Assembly: GCF_030547075.1 (NCBI RefSeq)
Contig: NZ_JAUOQH010000005.1
Span: forward strand, 124,001-188,000
DNA from: Alteromonas sp. 1_MG-2023
Lineage (GTDB): Bacteria > Pseudomonadota > Gammaproteobacteria > Enterobacterales > Alteromonadaceae
DNA length: 64,000 bases
Direction of reading: 5' to 3'
Made by a program: the position numbers and the translations under genes
Part shown: positions 27,563 to 36,619 of the stretch, piece after piece
How positions within the stretch are numbered: the first letter of the stretch is position 1
Layout of the letters: each line of letters begins with the position of its first letter
Notes under the pieces: model-generated
Seen by the model: the letters and a program-made list of their open reading frames with translations, nothing else
Told to the model about the DNA's origin: nothing
Databases searched by the model: none

Positions 27563-27823
27563 ATGACAGATGAAAACAGCAATGCTGACAACGGGGCTAT
27601 TCGAGCCGAACTTGATAGCGCCAACAATAGTATTGAAGAGCTTCAAACCAAAATTGCGTTTCAAGAGCACACTATCGACGCCTTAAATGAAGCGCTATCT
27701 TCACAGCAACAGCAACTTGATGAGTTAACTTACAAGTTGCGCCATGTTATTGATAAGGTGAAGTCAATCGAGCCTTCAAATATGGCCAAAGACTCAGACG
27801 AGACCCCACCTCCACATTATTAG
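27563..27823 (+). CDS. slyX: SlyX family coiled-coil protein
   Basis: An 86-aa protein with a heptad-rich coiled coil (about 14-70: ELQTKIAFQEHTIDALNEAL continuing SSQQQQLDELTYKLRHVIDK) and the conserved PPHY C-terminus of the SlyX family. In E. coli slyX adjoins fkpA. Its function remains poorly defined. The 8-nt spacing to the WD40 gene indicates a shared transcript. Confidence 0.9.
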   Translation: MTDENSNADNGAIRAELDSANNSIEELQTKIAFQEHTIDALNEALSSQQQQLDELTYKLRHVIDKVKSIEPSNMAKDSDETPPPHY

Positions 27824-27839
27824 TCGCCTAAGCCATCTG

Positions 27840-27906
27840 AATTTCTTGCGCAGTACTTTTCTTGCACTGAGCTTTTTTTGTACAGCACTTTTCTTGTACA
27901 GCACTT
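27840..27906. repeat. 16-bp tandem repeat array, four copies
   Basis: Copies at 27840-27855, 27856-27871, 27872-27887 and 27888-27903, plus CTT of a fifth, follow the consensus CTTTTCTTGTACAGCA. The last two copies differ at one position. The array fills the convergent gap between slyX and the DUF748 gene. Confidence 0.85.
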
Positions 27907-27922
27907 AAAGGTCGGTATGTGG

Positions 27923-29053
27923 TTAAGGGCTTTCTTTATCAGCGTCATCAGCTTGTTCAGGTTTAGACAATGCGGGCTCAGATAGGGTCTGTAACTCTAC
28001 CGATTGCTCAATGTCACCATTGATTGCTTGAATAAAAGCATTTTTGATAATGGCACCAATAGCACTGAATACGTCGGTTTCAGGGCTGCTCAAATCCCCT
28101 TCGATGGGAATACGAGTGGCTATCTGATCTTCACTCTGATTTTCAAATATCTCAGCAACAAAAGCTGATAGTGCCTCAACGGTGCCTTCAATTAGTCCGT
28201 CACCATCACGCTCTATATCACCTTTCCAAGAGAATACTTCCACTTTATGCAATATAGGCTTTATATACCCTTTAACTTTGCCGTCATCGGCCGCAAGTTC
28301 TGCTGCTAACGTTAGGGTACCGGCTTCAAGATCAAAAGGTGCATAGGTATCAAGAAAGTTTTTGAAATTAACTAAGGCTATATTATCGGCCTGAAGGTTT
28401 AGATCAAAAGTTGGTTTTTGTGTTGCAGGGTTGAGTTTGGCTTTTAATTTTAATGTGCCTTGCTGTGCAGTTTGCGCACTAACGTTAGCGTTCGCCACAC
28501 GGTTGTCAGATAACGCATCGCTATTAACTAGGTTTGTCACTTCACCTTGAATGTCATGTAGCGAGATATCAATAACAGGCGAGGTTTCTGGGTTATAAAA
28601 ACCAATTTTGCCATCGGTTACACTTAATTTATCAATACTTAATGGGAACAATTGATTGGCGATATTAAGCCAATTTTCGTTCTTACCAGCCTGACTGGTA
28701 TCGCTGGTGGCACCATCTACAAAGTTAATCTCTGGGCGGGTAAGGTTAACAGTCCCACTTGCTGCACCTTTAATCAGTTGGCTCCAGTTCAATGTAAACT
28801 CAACTTCGTCTGCACGAAACAAAGGTTTATCAACCTGTCCGTTAGATTTATAAAGCAACACGTGCTCTAAGCTATAAGCACCGCGCCATAACATAATATC
28901 GACATCACCCACTCGGCCGCTGTATTCACCAGGCTGGCTGAGTGTTTTATTGATATACCATTGGGCTGCGTACGGCATGCTTATACGCACAATAATAAGT
29001 AACCCAAGAAGGATAGCGAGCGAGGTTAGTAGGTAACGATTGGCTGTTTTCAT
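27923..29053 (-). CDS. DUF748 / AsmA-like envelope protein
   Basis: A 376-aa protein with one N-terminal membrane helix (about 7-26) and a long periplasmic beta-rich domain. GDVDIMLWRGAYSLEHVLLY, LTRPEINFVDG and LSVTDGKIGFYN are typical of the DUF748 family, related to AsmA-type proteins implicated in lipid or envelope homeostasis. The C-terminus is acidic and Glu/Asp-rich. ATG 29053 is chosen because AAGGAG lies 5 nt upstream; the frame extends to 29080. Function is not established. Confidence 0.82.
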   Translation of the reverse strand: MKTANRYLLTSLAILLGLLIIVRISMPYAAQWYINKTLSQPGEYSGRVGDVDIMLWRGAYSLEHVLLYKSNGQVDKPLFRADEVEFTLNWSQLIKGAASGTVNLTRPEINFVDGATSDTSQAGKNENWLNIANQLFPLSIDKLSVTDGKIGFYNPETSPVIDISLHDIQGEVTNLVNSDALSDNRVANANVSAQTAQQGTLKLKAKLNPATQKPTFDLNLQADNIALVNFKNFLDTYAPFDLEAGTLTLAAELAADDGKVKGYIKPILHKVEVFSWKGDIERDGDGLIEGTVEALSAFVAEIFENQSEDQIATRIPIEGDLSSPETDVFSAIGAIIKNAFIQAINGDIEQSVELQTLSEPALSKPEQADDADKESP

Positions 29054-29293
29054 AAATACTCCTTTCAAAAAGTATTTCAAGAATTATGCCGTTGAATGTA
29101 AAGAGAAAATGTGGTTTGTCTGATGTGGTAAGTGTTATGAAATCAGCAGCTTGATGGCTTTTAAAGCAGGTTTTTTACTGTTTTAAGTAAAGTAAAGATA
29201 CGCCTAACATGGGCGGTATCTTCACATTATGCGTAATAATTACTGCTTGCGAATACAGTGAGTGAGAGGCTAGTGGCTATACCTAGTAGCTAT

Positions 29294-29341
29294 CATGTAA
29301 TAGGTAGCCATGTAGTAGGTAGCGCGCACGTAATAGATGGC
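29294..29341. repeat. 15-bp tandem repeat, three copies, 3' of yheV
   Basis: CATGTAATAGGTAGC (29294-29308), CATGTAGTAGGTAGC (29309-29323) and CACGTAATAGATGGC (29327-29341, after a 3-nt GCG spacer) form a short array 33 nt beyond the yheV stop on the minus strand. Confidence 0.75.
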
Positions 29342-29374
29342 GCGAATACCGTGATAAGCGCCTTTGCGGTAACC

Positions 29375-29581
29375 TTAGTGAGGTTTGAAAATACCAATAA
29401 CGTTTTCGTTTTCACGAGTGGCCGCGTTAACTTTTTCGTCGGTTTGTGCTTCGTTGTAACCACAAGCAACACACTCTAGCTTTTCTACGTTATTTTCGTA
29501 GTATAAAGAGATGGTGTCTAACTCTTTGCATTTAGGGCAGGTAGCGCCTGCAACAAAGCGGCGTTTAATCGATTTTTGCAT
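29375..29581 (-). CDS. yheV: YheV family zinc-ribbon protein
   Basis: A 68-aa protein with two Cys pairs (CPKC at about 15-18 and CVAC at about 37-40) forming a probable zinc ribbon. The start MQKSIKRRFVAGATCP is characteristic of YheV. The E. coli gene sits between slyD and kefB in the same neighbourhood; kef genes are not seen here. Divergent from yheS. Function unknown. Confidence 0.88.
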   Translation of the reverse strand: MQKSIKRRFVAGATCPKCKELDTISLYYENNVEKLECVACGYNEAQTDEKVNAATRENENVIGIFKPH

Positions 29582-29698
29582 TGCAGCTCTCTTAACGTAA
29601 TTTACTCACTATTATACCGCGAAAAGCCTTTTCCTGATCAGATTTTGATAGGAATTTGCTATTATACGTGACCTAAATTGTTCCCGCGAAGGTTATGA

Positions 29699-31636
29699 AT
29701 GATAAAGCTAACAAACGTATCGCTAATGCGTGGCAGAAAAGTACTGCTAGAAAGTGCATCAGCGCAGGTATTTCCCGGCCATAAAGTTGCCCTTATTGGG
29801 AGCAATGGTTGTGGTAAATCGACCTTGTTTGCCTTATTGCGCAACGAAATGTCGGTTGATGCAGGAGACTGTGTGGTGCCAAACGACTGGCGCATTGTCA
29901 GTGTGGCACAAGAAACCCCTGCTACTGACAGGTGTGCTATTGAATACGTTATCGATGGTGATAAAAACCTTCGTCGTTTACAGGCTCAGCTTCATCAAGC
30001 GGAACAGGACGAAGACGGCGTTTTGATTGGTAATATTCATGGTCAGTTAGAACAGGCCGGTGCCTATGATGTGGAAGCTAGGGCGGCGACTATTTTATCC
30101 GGGCTTGGCTTTACTAATACGCAGCTCAGCGCGCCGGTTACCGATTTCTCTGGTGGTTGGCGTATGCGCCTTAACTTGGCGCAAGCGCTGTTATGTCCTT
30201 CTGACTTATTACTGCTAGATGAGCCCACCAACCACTTAGATTTAGATGCGGTGATTTGGTTAGAAAAATGGCTACAGCGTTATGAGGGAACACTTTTACT
30301 CATTTCCCATGATAAAGCCTTTATCGATAACACGGTGGCGCAAATTATCAGTGTTGAGCAACAGCAGCTTATTACTTATACCGGTAACTATTCCGCTTAC
30401 GAGACACAGCGCGCAGAGCGATTACGTCTGCAAAATATTGAGTTTGAAAAGCAGCAACAAAGAGTGGCGCATTTAACCTCGTTTATTACACGCTTTAAAG
30501 CCAAAGCGAGTAAAGCTAAGCAAGCACAAAGCCGTATTAAGCAACTCGAAAAAATGGAAACCTTGCTGCCTGCTCATGCAGCTAGCCCATTTAGTTTTGA
30601 GTTTGTGCCGCCAGCTGCACTGCCTAATCCCCTTGTCCAAATGGAACACGTTCAATTAGGTTATGACGACCATATTGTCCTTCAACAAGTGAAGTTGAAC
30701 TTGGTACCAGGTAGCCGAATTGGCTTGCTAGGACGAAATGGGCAAGGTAAATCTACCCTTATCAAGTTGCTAGCGGGTGTACATGCCCCTAAGCAAGGTA
30801 TTTTCGATTCCGCCAAAGGCCTGAAGATTGGCTACTTTGCCCAGCATCAGTTAGAAACGTTAGATCCCAACGCCACGCCTATTTTGCATTTACAGCGCAT
30901 AGATGAAAAAGCCACCGAACAGCAATTGCGGGATTATTTGGGTGGGTTTGGTTTCAACGGTGACGAAGCTCTGTCGGCAGTTGCGCCTATGTCGGGTGGC
31001 GAGAAAGCCCGGTTAGTGCTAGCGCTTATTGTGTATCAAAAGCCTAACTTGTTGTTACTAGATGAGCCTACCAACCACCTCGACTTAGAAATGCGCCATG
31101 CTCTGAATATTGCATTGCAAGGCTTTGAAGGCGCCATGGTCTTGGTATCTCACGATAGGTTCTTATTAACGTCGGTGTGTGAAGACTTTTACTTAGTAGA
31201 TAGCGGCGAAGTAGCGGCCTTTACGGGCGATTTAGATGACTACCGAGACTGGATTTTAAAGCAACAAGCCGCTGAGAAAGCAAAAGCAAATAGCGATGCA
31301 AAAGTGTTAAATGAAAGCACAAATGCGTCCGGTGAGCGTAAAATTGATCGCAAGGAAGAGAAGCGTAGAGAAGCCGAGTTTAGAAAGCAGATCGCTCCGC
31401 TGAAAAAAGCCTTAGAGAAACATGAAAAGGCCATGGACAAGTGTTCAGGTGAGCTTCAAACCCTTGAAGCGTCGTTATCAGACACAAGTTTATATAACGA
31501 TGATAAAAAAGCCGAGCTTATGCAGTTGCTGGATAAACAGGCAAAATTAACCCAGCAGCTGGAAGAAGAAGAAATGCAGTGGCTCGATGCCCAAGAACAA
31601 ATGGAGGCACAGCGCGCAAACTATGAAGCACAATAA
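29699..31636 (+). CDS. yheS: ABC-F family ATPase YheS
   Basis: Soluble tandem-ATPase ABC-F protein of the type that acts on ribosomes. Two nucleotide-binding domains each show Walker A (GSNGCGKST about 35-43; GRNGQGKST about 346-354), a signature (FSGGWRMR; MSGGEKAR) and LLLLDEPTNHLD. The interdomain linker is basic (RFKAKASKAKQAQSRIKQLE), as in ABC-F proteins, and the C-terminus (about 535-645) is a charged coiled coil. Divergent from yheV and followed by a conserved-neighbour gene that overlaps its end. Confidence 0.94.
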   Translation: MIKLTNVSLMRGRKVLLESASAQVFPGHKVALIGSNGCGKSTLFALLRNEMSVDAGDCVVPNDWRIVSVAQETPATDRCAIEYVIDGDKNLRRLQAQLHQAEQDEDGVLIGNIHGQLEQAGAYDVEARAATILSGLGFTNTQLSAPVTDFSGGWRMRLNLAQALLCPSDLLLLDEPTNHLDLDAVIWLEKWLQRYEGTLLLISHDKAFIDNTVAQIISVEQQQLITYTGNYSAYETQRAERLRLQNIEFEKQQQRVAHLTSFITRFKAKASKAKQAQSRIKQLEKMETLLPAHAASPFSFEFVPPAALPNPLVQMEHVQLGYDDHIVLQQVKLNLVPGSRIGLLGRNGQGKSTLIKLLAGVHAPKQGIFDSAKGLKIGYFAQHQLETLDPNATPILHLQRIDEKATEQQLRDYLGGFGFNGDEALSAVAPMSGGEKARLVLALIVYQKPNLLLLDEPTNHLDLEMRHALNIALQGFEGAMVLVSHDRFLLTSVCEDFYLVDSGEVAAFTGDLDDYRDWILKQQAAEKAKANSDAKVLNESTNASGERKIDRKEEKRREAEFRKQIAPLKKALEKHEKAMDKCSGELQTLEASLSDTSLYNDDKKAELMQLLDKQAKLTQQLEEEEMQWLDAQEQMEAQRANYEAQ

Positions 31637-32150
31637 CTCTATCCTTAACGCTACCGACTTTTGGCAGTACACTGGCAGCCGCTACAGCAAAGGCGACATC
31701 GCGCCGTTAGCTATTTTGTTGCAAGACCAGCATGGCGTGAACGTTAATGTGCTCTTATTTGTATGTTGGTGTATTGAACATGGCTTCATCATAAATTTAC
31801 CGCAGTTAAAAACGGTAATTGATGCTACTGAGACATCAGAGGTTATGCTTAAACAGCACAGGCAAGCGCGAAAGCGTGCAAAGCCTGATGAGAAAAACGA
31901 CGCTGACTACGAGCATGCTTTAGCAAAATATAAACAGCTAAAGGATGACGAGCTTATACTAGAAAAAGCCCAGCAAGTTGTTATTGTAGATACCGTAGGC
32001 AGCCTTAATGTGGCGTCCATGCCCGCTGGTGCTTCAGATATGTCTGGTGTATTTAATGCCTCTGTCGCTGCACTAATAAATGCTTACGGGCTTAGAGACA
32101 AAAAGGAAGCCCGAGGGTTAATAAGTCAGCTACTCAAGCAGTTGTCGTAA
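31623..32150 (+). CDS. TIGR02444 family protein
   Basis: A 175-aa all-helical protein beginning near NATDFWQYTGSRYSKGDIAP, the family signature, with VLLFVCWC in the core. These proteins are found next to yheS and yheT in gammaproteobacteria; function is unknown. I use ATG 31623, which overlaps yheS by 14 nt; a start at 31587 would overlap more. GGAGG at 31603-31607 is rather far upstream. Confidence 0.8.
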   Translation: MKHNNSILNATDFWQYTGSRYSKGDIAPLAILLQDQHGVNVNVLLFVCWCIEHGFIINLPQLKTVIDATETSEVMLKQHRQARKRAKPDEKNDADYEHALAKYKQLKDDELILEKAQQVVIVDTVGSLNVASMPAGASDMSGVFNASVAALINAYGLRDKKEARGLISQLLKQLS

Positions 32151-32171
32151 AAATAAGAATAAGAAAACATC

Positions 32172-33203
32172 ATGAGCAAAATCGCGTTATCGCACGGAAA
32201 GATTATTAAAAGCAGTTTTCGGGTACCCAGTTGGGCTAAGAACCGCCATGTACAAACTATTTGGCCGCGCTTTATCCAAAAACGCTTGCCGTTAAAATAC
32301 AATATGGAACGGCTAACCTTACCTGATGATGATTTTGTGGATGTCGCGTGGGGGCCAAAGCCCGCAGAGCCTTCAGGCATTATTGTTATGTTTCACGGTC
32401 TGGAAGGGAGCATCCGATCTCACTATGCTAACGACATGATGGCGAATTTATCGGTGAATGGCTGGCAGGTGGTAATGATGCATTATCGTGGATGTAGCGG
32501 TGTGCCGAATTTGAAGCCTCGTGGCTACCATTCTGGCGAAACTGGCGATCCCAGCTTTTTCCTTGATTGGCTAAATCAAAAATTTCCTCAAATCCCCAAG
32601 GTCGCGGTTGGCTTTTCCCTTGGTGGTAATATGTTACTGAAACTACTTGGCGAAAACCCTGCACAAAAGTGGCTGAACGCCGCTATAGCTATATCGGCAC
32701 CGTTAAAACTAGCGGAGTGTGCAAAATCAATTAATCATGGTTTCTCGCAAGTTTATCAAAAGTACCTGCTCGCGAGCATTAAAGGCACGCTACGGAAAAA
32801 AATGTCGTTTATCGACTATCGAAAGCTTATTCAATTAACCGGTGATGACGTTGAACACATTACTAGCTTTGCTCAGTTCGACGAGAAAGTGACAGCGCCA
32901 TTGCATGGCTTTGAAGATGCTAACGATTATTACGAAAAATGCAGTGCCTATCATTTTTTAAGCGCTATTCATTGCCCCACTCTTGTATTGCATAGTATTG
33001 ACGACCCTTTTATGAACCACCTAGTAGTGCCCAAAGAAGAAGATTTAGCGCGAAATGTGACGGTTGAACTTAGCGAGCGTGGCGGCCACGTAGGCTTTAT
33101 GCAAGGCTCAGTGTTTCGCCCAAAAGTGTGGCTTCATGAAAGAGTGAAAAAATACGTTAGTGATGTGCTGCCCATAAACCCCGACACTCCCTACGTGTCA
33201 TAA
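32172..33203 (+). CDS. yheT: YheT family alpha/beta hydrolase
   Basis: Hydrolase of the YheT/ABHD1-3 type, with predicted esterase activity. NRHVQTIWPRF near the N-terminus is the family hallmark. VMFHGLEGS supplies the oxyanion region, VAVGFSLGGNMLLKLLGE the nucleophile Ser, LHSIDDPFM the Asp and ERGGHVGFM the His. 343 aa is normal. It follows the TIGR02444 gene and precedes yheU, an order shared with E. coli (yheS-yheT-yheU). Confidence 0.92.
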   Translation: MSKIALSHGKIIKSSFRVPSWAKNRHVQTIWPRFIQKRLPLKYNMERLTLPDDDFVDVAWGPKPAEPSGIIVMFHGLEGSIRSHYANDMMANLSVNGWQVVMMHYRGCSGVPNLKPRGYHSGETGDPSFFLDWLNQKFPQIPKVAVGFSLGGNMLLKLLGENPAQKWLNAAIAISAPLKLAECAKSINHGFSQVYQKYLLASIKGTLRKKMSFIDYRKLIQLTGDDVEHITSFAQFDEKVTAPLHGFEDANDYYEKCSAYHFLSAIHCPTLVLHSIDDPFMNHLVVPKEEDLARNVTVELSERGGHVGFMQGSVFRPKVWLHERVKKYVSDVLPINPDTPYVS

Positions 33204-33221
33204 AATTTAGCAGAGGCAGAA

Positions 33222-33455
33222 ATGATAATTCCAATAGATGCGGTTGAAAGTGAAACCCTATTTAGCTTAGTAGAAGCATTTGTATTGCGTGAAGGCACGG
33301 AATATGGCGCTGAAGATGTGAGTATGGAAGTTAAGGTTACGCAAGTGCTAGATGCGCTTAAAAGCGGCGAAGCAGTGTTGGTGTATTCTGAGCTGCATGA
33401 AAGCGTAGATATTCGGCCTAAAGGTGATGTAACGTCAGAAGATACTTCTGACTAA
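33222..33455 (+). CDS. yheU: YheU family protein (UPF0270)
   Basis: A 77-aa acidic protein beginning MIIPIDAVESETLFSLVEAF, with FVLREGTEYGAEDVSMEVKV, the pattern of UPF0270. It follows yheT by 18 nt and shares its transcript. Function is unknown. Confidence 0.9.
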   Translation: MIIPIDAVESETLFSLVEAFVLREGTEYGAEDVSMEVKVTQVLDALKSGEAVLVYSELHESVDIRPKGDVTSEDTSD

Positions 33456-33608
33456 TACCCTATTAATTTATAAGAATACCGATTTGTGCTTTTCCTAATG
33501 ATGCTATGAGAAAACCCGAAGACGAAACCTGATAACGTTACTTGATGAACTATCCCAATGAAGTTACGGGTTAAGTAAGCTGCGCAGCAAAGTAATCAGC
33601 AAACGCGG

Positions 33609-33664
33609 AAGTAAGGGAACAAGAAAGTAAGGGAACAAGAAAGTAAGGAAACACTGAAGTAAAG
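33609..33664. repeat. 16-bp tandem repeat array
   Basis: AAGTAAGGGAACAAGA is repeated exactly at 33609-33624 and 33625-33640, then with changes at 33641-33656 and as a partial copy at 33657-33664. It occupies the convergent gap between yheU and the outer-membrane protein gene. Confidence 0.85.
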
Positions 33665-33679
33665 CCTAAACTCCAGGCA

Positions 33680-33706
33680 TAAAAAAGCCGGGCGAGTGAC
33701 CCGGCT
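33680..33706 (-). terminator. intrinsic terminator of the 33744 barrel gene
   Basis: AGCCGGG / CCCGGCT is a 7-bp GC-rich stem with a 7-nt loop, followed on the minus strand by six T. It lies about 40 nt past the stop of the barrel protein gene. Confidence 0.75.
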
Positions 33707-33743
33707 ACCTTTCAGGAGGAGAGCATCCCCAAACGAGAAAGGC

Positions 33744-34304
33744 CTAGAAACTGTAGCGTGCAGTTACCTGCATGATGTCTAAGTCATCCATAAGCTTGTA
33801 ATTGGCACCAACAGCCCATTGAGGGGTGATGTAATAGTTCGCGCCTACTTTGAATGTAGCATCGCCGTCTTCAACGTCGTAGTAACCTACTTCGCCCAAA
33901 AGCTCAACCTGCTCAGTTACCATAGAACGAACACCGGCATTCACACTGTAGCCCGTCTCATCATCGAAATCGCCATCAATACGCTCAAAGTTTGCGCCAA
34001 AGTATGCATCGGTAGTGGTGTTAATTGGCATTCTGTAGCCAGCACCAAGCGTTAACATATCGAAGTCAAAGCTACCCTCTTCAAAGTTACTGTATTCACC
34101 ATTTAAGTAAATATTGCGGTTTAATAGATATTTGCTGCTTAGGACGAAACCATCGGGTTCGAATGATTCGTTATCGTCAAAATCCAATTTAGTATAGCCA
34201 CCTTCTACATAACGCCAATCTGGAGACTCAGCTAATGTTGCAAACGAAGCAACAGAGGCTGCGGTAGCGGTAAGTGCTGTAAGTAAAGTGATTGCTTTAC
34301 GCAT
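33744..34304 (-). CDS. outer membrane beta-barrel protein
   Basis: A 186-aa protein with a signal peptide (about 1-25, ending TLAES), alternating aromatic and hydrophobic strands consistent with an eight-stranded barrel (YVEGGYTKLDF, LTLGAGYRMPI, AYFGANFERI, YYITPQWAVGANYKL) and the C-terminal Phe (QVTARYSF) recognised by the Bam machinery. Extracellular loops are acidic. The start has AGGAG upstream. No specific porin or adhesin family is identified. Confidence 0.82.
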   Translation of the reverse strand: MRKAITLLTALTATAASVASFATLAESPDWRYVEGGYTKLDFDDNESFEPDGFVLSSKYLLNRNIYLNGEYSNFEEGSFDFDMLTLGAGYRMPINTTTDAYFGANFERIDGDFDDETGYSVNAGVRSMVTEQVELLGEVGYYDVEDGDATFKVGANYYITPQWAVGANYKLMDDLDIMQVTARYSF

Positions 34305-34939
34305 TGAAAAAACTCCTATTTATCGCAGAAAGAAAAAAATGCCTGCGCTTCAAATTGTGCGTACTTGTATTTCATATTGTCGAATACAAATTCGCGAATT
34401 CCATTGTTGTTACCACGGTGGATCTGCAAGGGGTTTGCCAACCGATAATACACTTGATTGTTTAATGAACTATTTTTCTTTAAGTAACAGAAAGCTAGCG
34501 AGTTTTATTCGCGCTTATTTTACTTCTTACTGAGTCGACCCTTTTAAACAGGTGTTTATTTAAACAATCTAAACCCGAAAAAGTGTATCCAAAATACAAC
34601 ACTGTATCCTTTCGTCTAATGCGTGGTGCCTTTTTACACGGTCAAATATAACTAAATTACCTCTTGTTAAGTTTTGTAAATGACTGAAAAGATAGTGTTT
34701 GCAGGGTATTTTTAGTTTTTTATCTAAGTTGGATCATTCTTTGCAATATCTACCTTGAAAACAAGCGAGTACACGCGCGATTGATTCGCTTCCTAGTCTT
34801 TTCTTCCTTTTCGGGAAAGCGAAGTTTTCATCAAAAAATCACTTTTGGGCATTTATCTACGGAGTTATTGAGTGGATTTTTTGAACGCGGACATTTTCAA
34901 ATGCAAATCAATAAAGCCCTACATCATGGAGATTGCAAG
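34305..34939. other. 635-bp divergent intergenic region between the barrel gene and opgG
   Basis: The region is AT-rich and without a convincing gene; frames within it have no ribosome sites or protein-like composition. It contains a 12-bp palindrome AATTCGCGAATT at 34389-34400, an imperfect GTATT/AATAC inverted repeat just before it, and GTATCC repeated at 34584 and 34605. It must hold the promoters of both flanking genes, but I cannot assign boxes with confidence. In-frame Met codons at 34781 and 34901 precede opgG but lack ribosome sites. Confidence 0.5.
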
Positions 34940-36619
34940 ATGCACCAAGAGTTCAGACAAGACAGTGACGCTAACGTTACAAACGTTAGCCAAAATCAAA
35001 AGCGAAAGCCTGTGAGCCTTTTTTCTCGCTTTGCTGTTGTGTTTGCAAGTGTGCTGTCGTTATTAGTAGCGCCAGTGATTAATGCTGAGGGCGCAGGCGA
35101 AACGAACGAACCTCGTGACGCTTCACCAATTCTTCAGTCTGTCATTGATGCTGCAAAAGCATCTGCAGAAGAAGGTTATGAGCAAAACGACCATGGCTTA
35201 GATGAAGGCTTAAAATCAATTGATTACCAAACTTATCGTGCTATTCGCTTTAACCCTGAAAAAAGCCTATGGAACGATGAGAACGATTACGAAGTGCAGT
35301 TCTTCCACCCTGGGTTTTTGTATCAGTTACCAGTAACAGTTCACACTATCGATGAATCTAATAGTGCCGTTCGCATACCTTTCAGCAGCGATATGTTTCG
35401 TTACGACGACAAAGCAGCGCCGTTAGCAGGGCTGACTGATAACAAAACAGGCTTTGCGGGTTTTCGCGTTCATTACCCGCTGAAAAACGAAGAGTATAAA
35501 GATGAGTTTGCGGTATTTTTAGGCGCCTCTTATTTTCGTTTAGTCGGCAAGAATCAAGTTTATGGTATTTCAGCCCGCGGATTGGCAATTGATACCGCGC
35601 TAACAAAAGGTGAAGAATTCCCACATTTTACCGAGTTTTGGCTTATTGAACCAAAAGAAGGCCAACCTATTACTATTTATGCGCGACTTGAAAGCCCTTC
35701 TGTCGCGGGTGCTTACAAGTTTGTTATTGAGCCTGGAATAGATACTGAAGTAGACGTTCAAAGCTGGTTATTCGCCCGTGAAGACGTTGAAAAACTTGGT
35801 GTAGCGCCTTTTACTAGCATGTTTTTATATGGCGAAAACAGCGAAGCTCGTCCAGATGATTATCGTCCTGAAGTACATGACAGCGATGGTGTTCTAATGG
35901 TGACTCATGCTGGTGAAGAAATTTGGCGTCCACTTACCAACCCTGCTCGACTTCAAATTACATCGTTAAGTGACAGCGCTCCGAAAGGTTTTGGCATGTT
36001 ACAGCGTGATGGCGAATGGAATAGTTACCTTGATGCTGAAGCTAATTATCATATTCGTCCAGGGCTTTGGGTAACGCCCACAGAGGGTTTCGATAAAGGC
36101 CGCTTAGAAGTGGTAGAAATTCCTACGAATTCAGAAACACATGACAACATTGTTGCGTATTGGGTACCAGAAGCACCATTGCTTAGTGGTGAGTCACGTT
36201 ACTTTGCTTATACCCTTAAAACGGTAGAGCGCAATGCGTTTGTTAGTGAGTTGGCCACCGTAATTCGTACTCGCCAGGGTAAGCCGTCGCTACCTGGTGA
36301 AAAAGTAAAAGATGAAGCCAAGCTGACTCAGCGCCGCTTCATTGTTGACTTTTCTTCACCTGCACTGGCGTCATCGGACATGTCAGCATCAGGAAATACA
36401 GCGGCGAGCTTTAATCCAGACACTACTAAGTTAATTGTACAAGGTAGCAATGGCGTAATTTCTCAGCAGCGTCTTTACCCCGCCAACGAGGGTAAGGAAT
36501 GGCGTGCCACTTTTCTTCTCAAGCCTAAGGACAAAAGCACAGTAGACATGCGTGCTTACATCGAAGTAGACGGCGAACGTATCAGTGAGGTTTGGAACTA
36601 TGTTTACCAACCAAAGTAA
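34940..36619 (+). CDS. opgG: glucan biosynthesis protein G, periplasmic
   Basis: OpgG/MdoG is a periplasmic protein needed to build the backbone of osmoregulated periplasmic glucans. The signal helix (SRFAVVFASVLSLLVAPVINA) is followed by the conserved YQTYRAIRFNPEKSLWND and FEVQFFHPGF-like segments, RGLAIDTA and FTEFWLIEP. I choose ATG 34940 (559 aa), with TGGAG 8 nt upstream; earlier in-frame starts would place a long charged extension ahead of the signal. It overlaps opgH, so the pair is translationally linked. Confidence 0.94.
   Translation: MHQEFRQDSDANVTNVSQNQKRKPVSLFSRFAVVFASVLSLLVAPVINAEGAGETNEPRDASPILQSVIDAAKASAEEGYEQNDHGLDEGLKSIDYQTYRAIRFNPEKSLWNDENDYEVQFFHPGFLYQLPVTVHTIDESNSAVRIPFSSDMFRYDDKAAPLAGLTDNKTGFAGFRVHYPLKNEEYKDEFAVFLGASYFRLVGKNQVYGISARGLAIDTALTKGEEFPHFTEFWLIEPKEGQPITIYARLESPSVAGAYKFVIEPGIDTEVDVQSWLFAREDVEKLGVAPFTSMFLYGENSEARPDDYRPEVHDSDGVLMVTHAGEEIWRPLTNPARLQITSLSDSAPKGFGMLQRDGEWNSYLDAEANYHIRPGLWVTPTEGFDKGRLEVVEIPTNSETHDNIVAYWVPEAPLLSGESRYFAYTLKTVERNAFVSELATVIRTRQGKPSLPGEKVKDEAKLTQRRFIVDFSSPALASSDMSASGNTAASFNPDTTKLIVQGSNGVISQQRLYPANEGKEWRATFLLKPKDKSTVDMRAYIEVDGERISEVWNYVYQPK

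Noticed and set aside
34781..34939. N-terminal extension of OpgG from 34781
   Set aside because: It would put about 53 charged residues ahead of the normal leader; no ribosome site is seen there, whereas ATG 34940 has TGGAG at good spacing.
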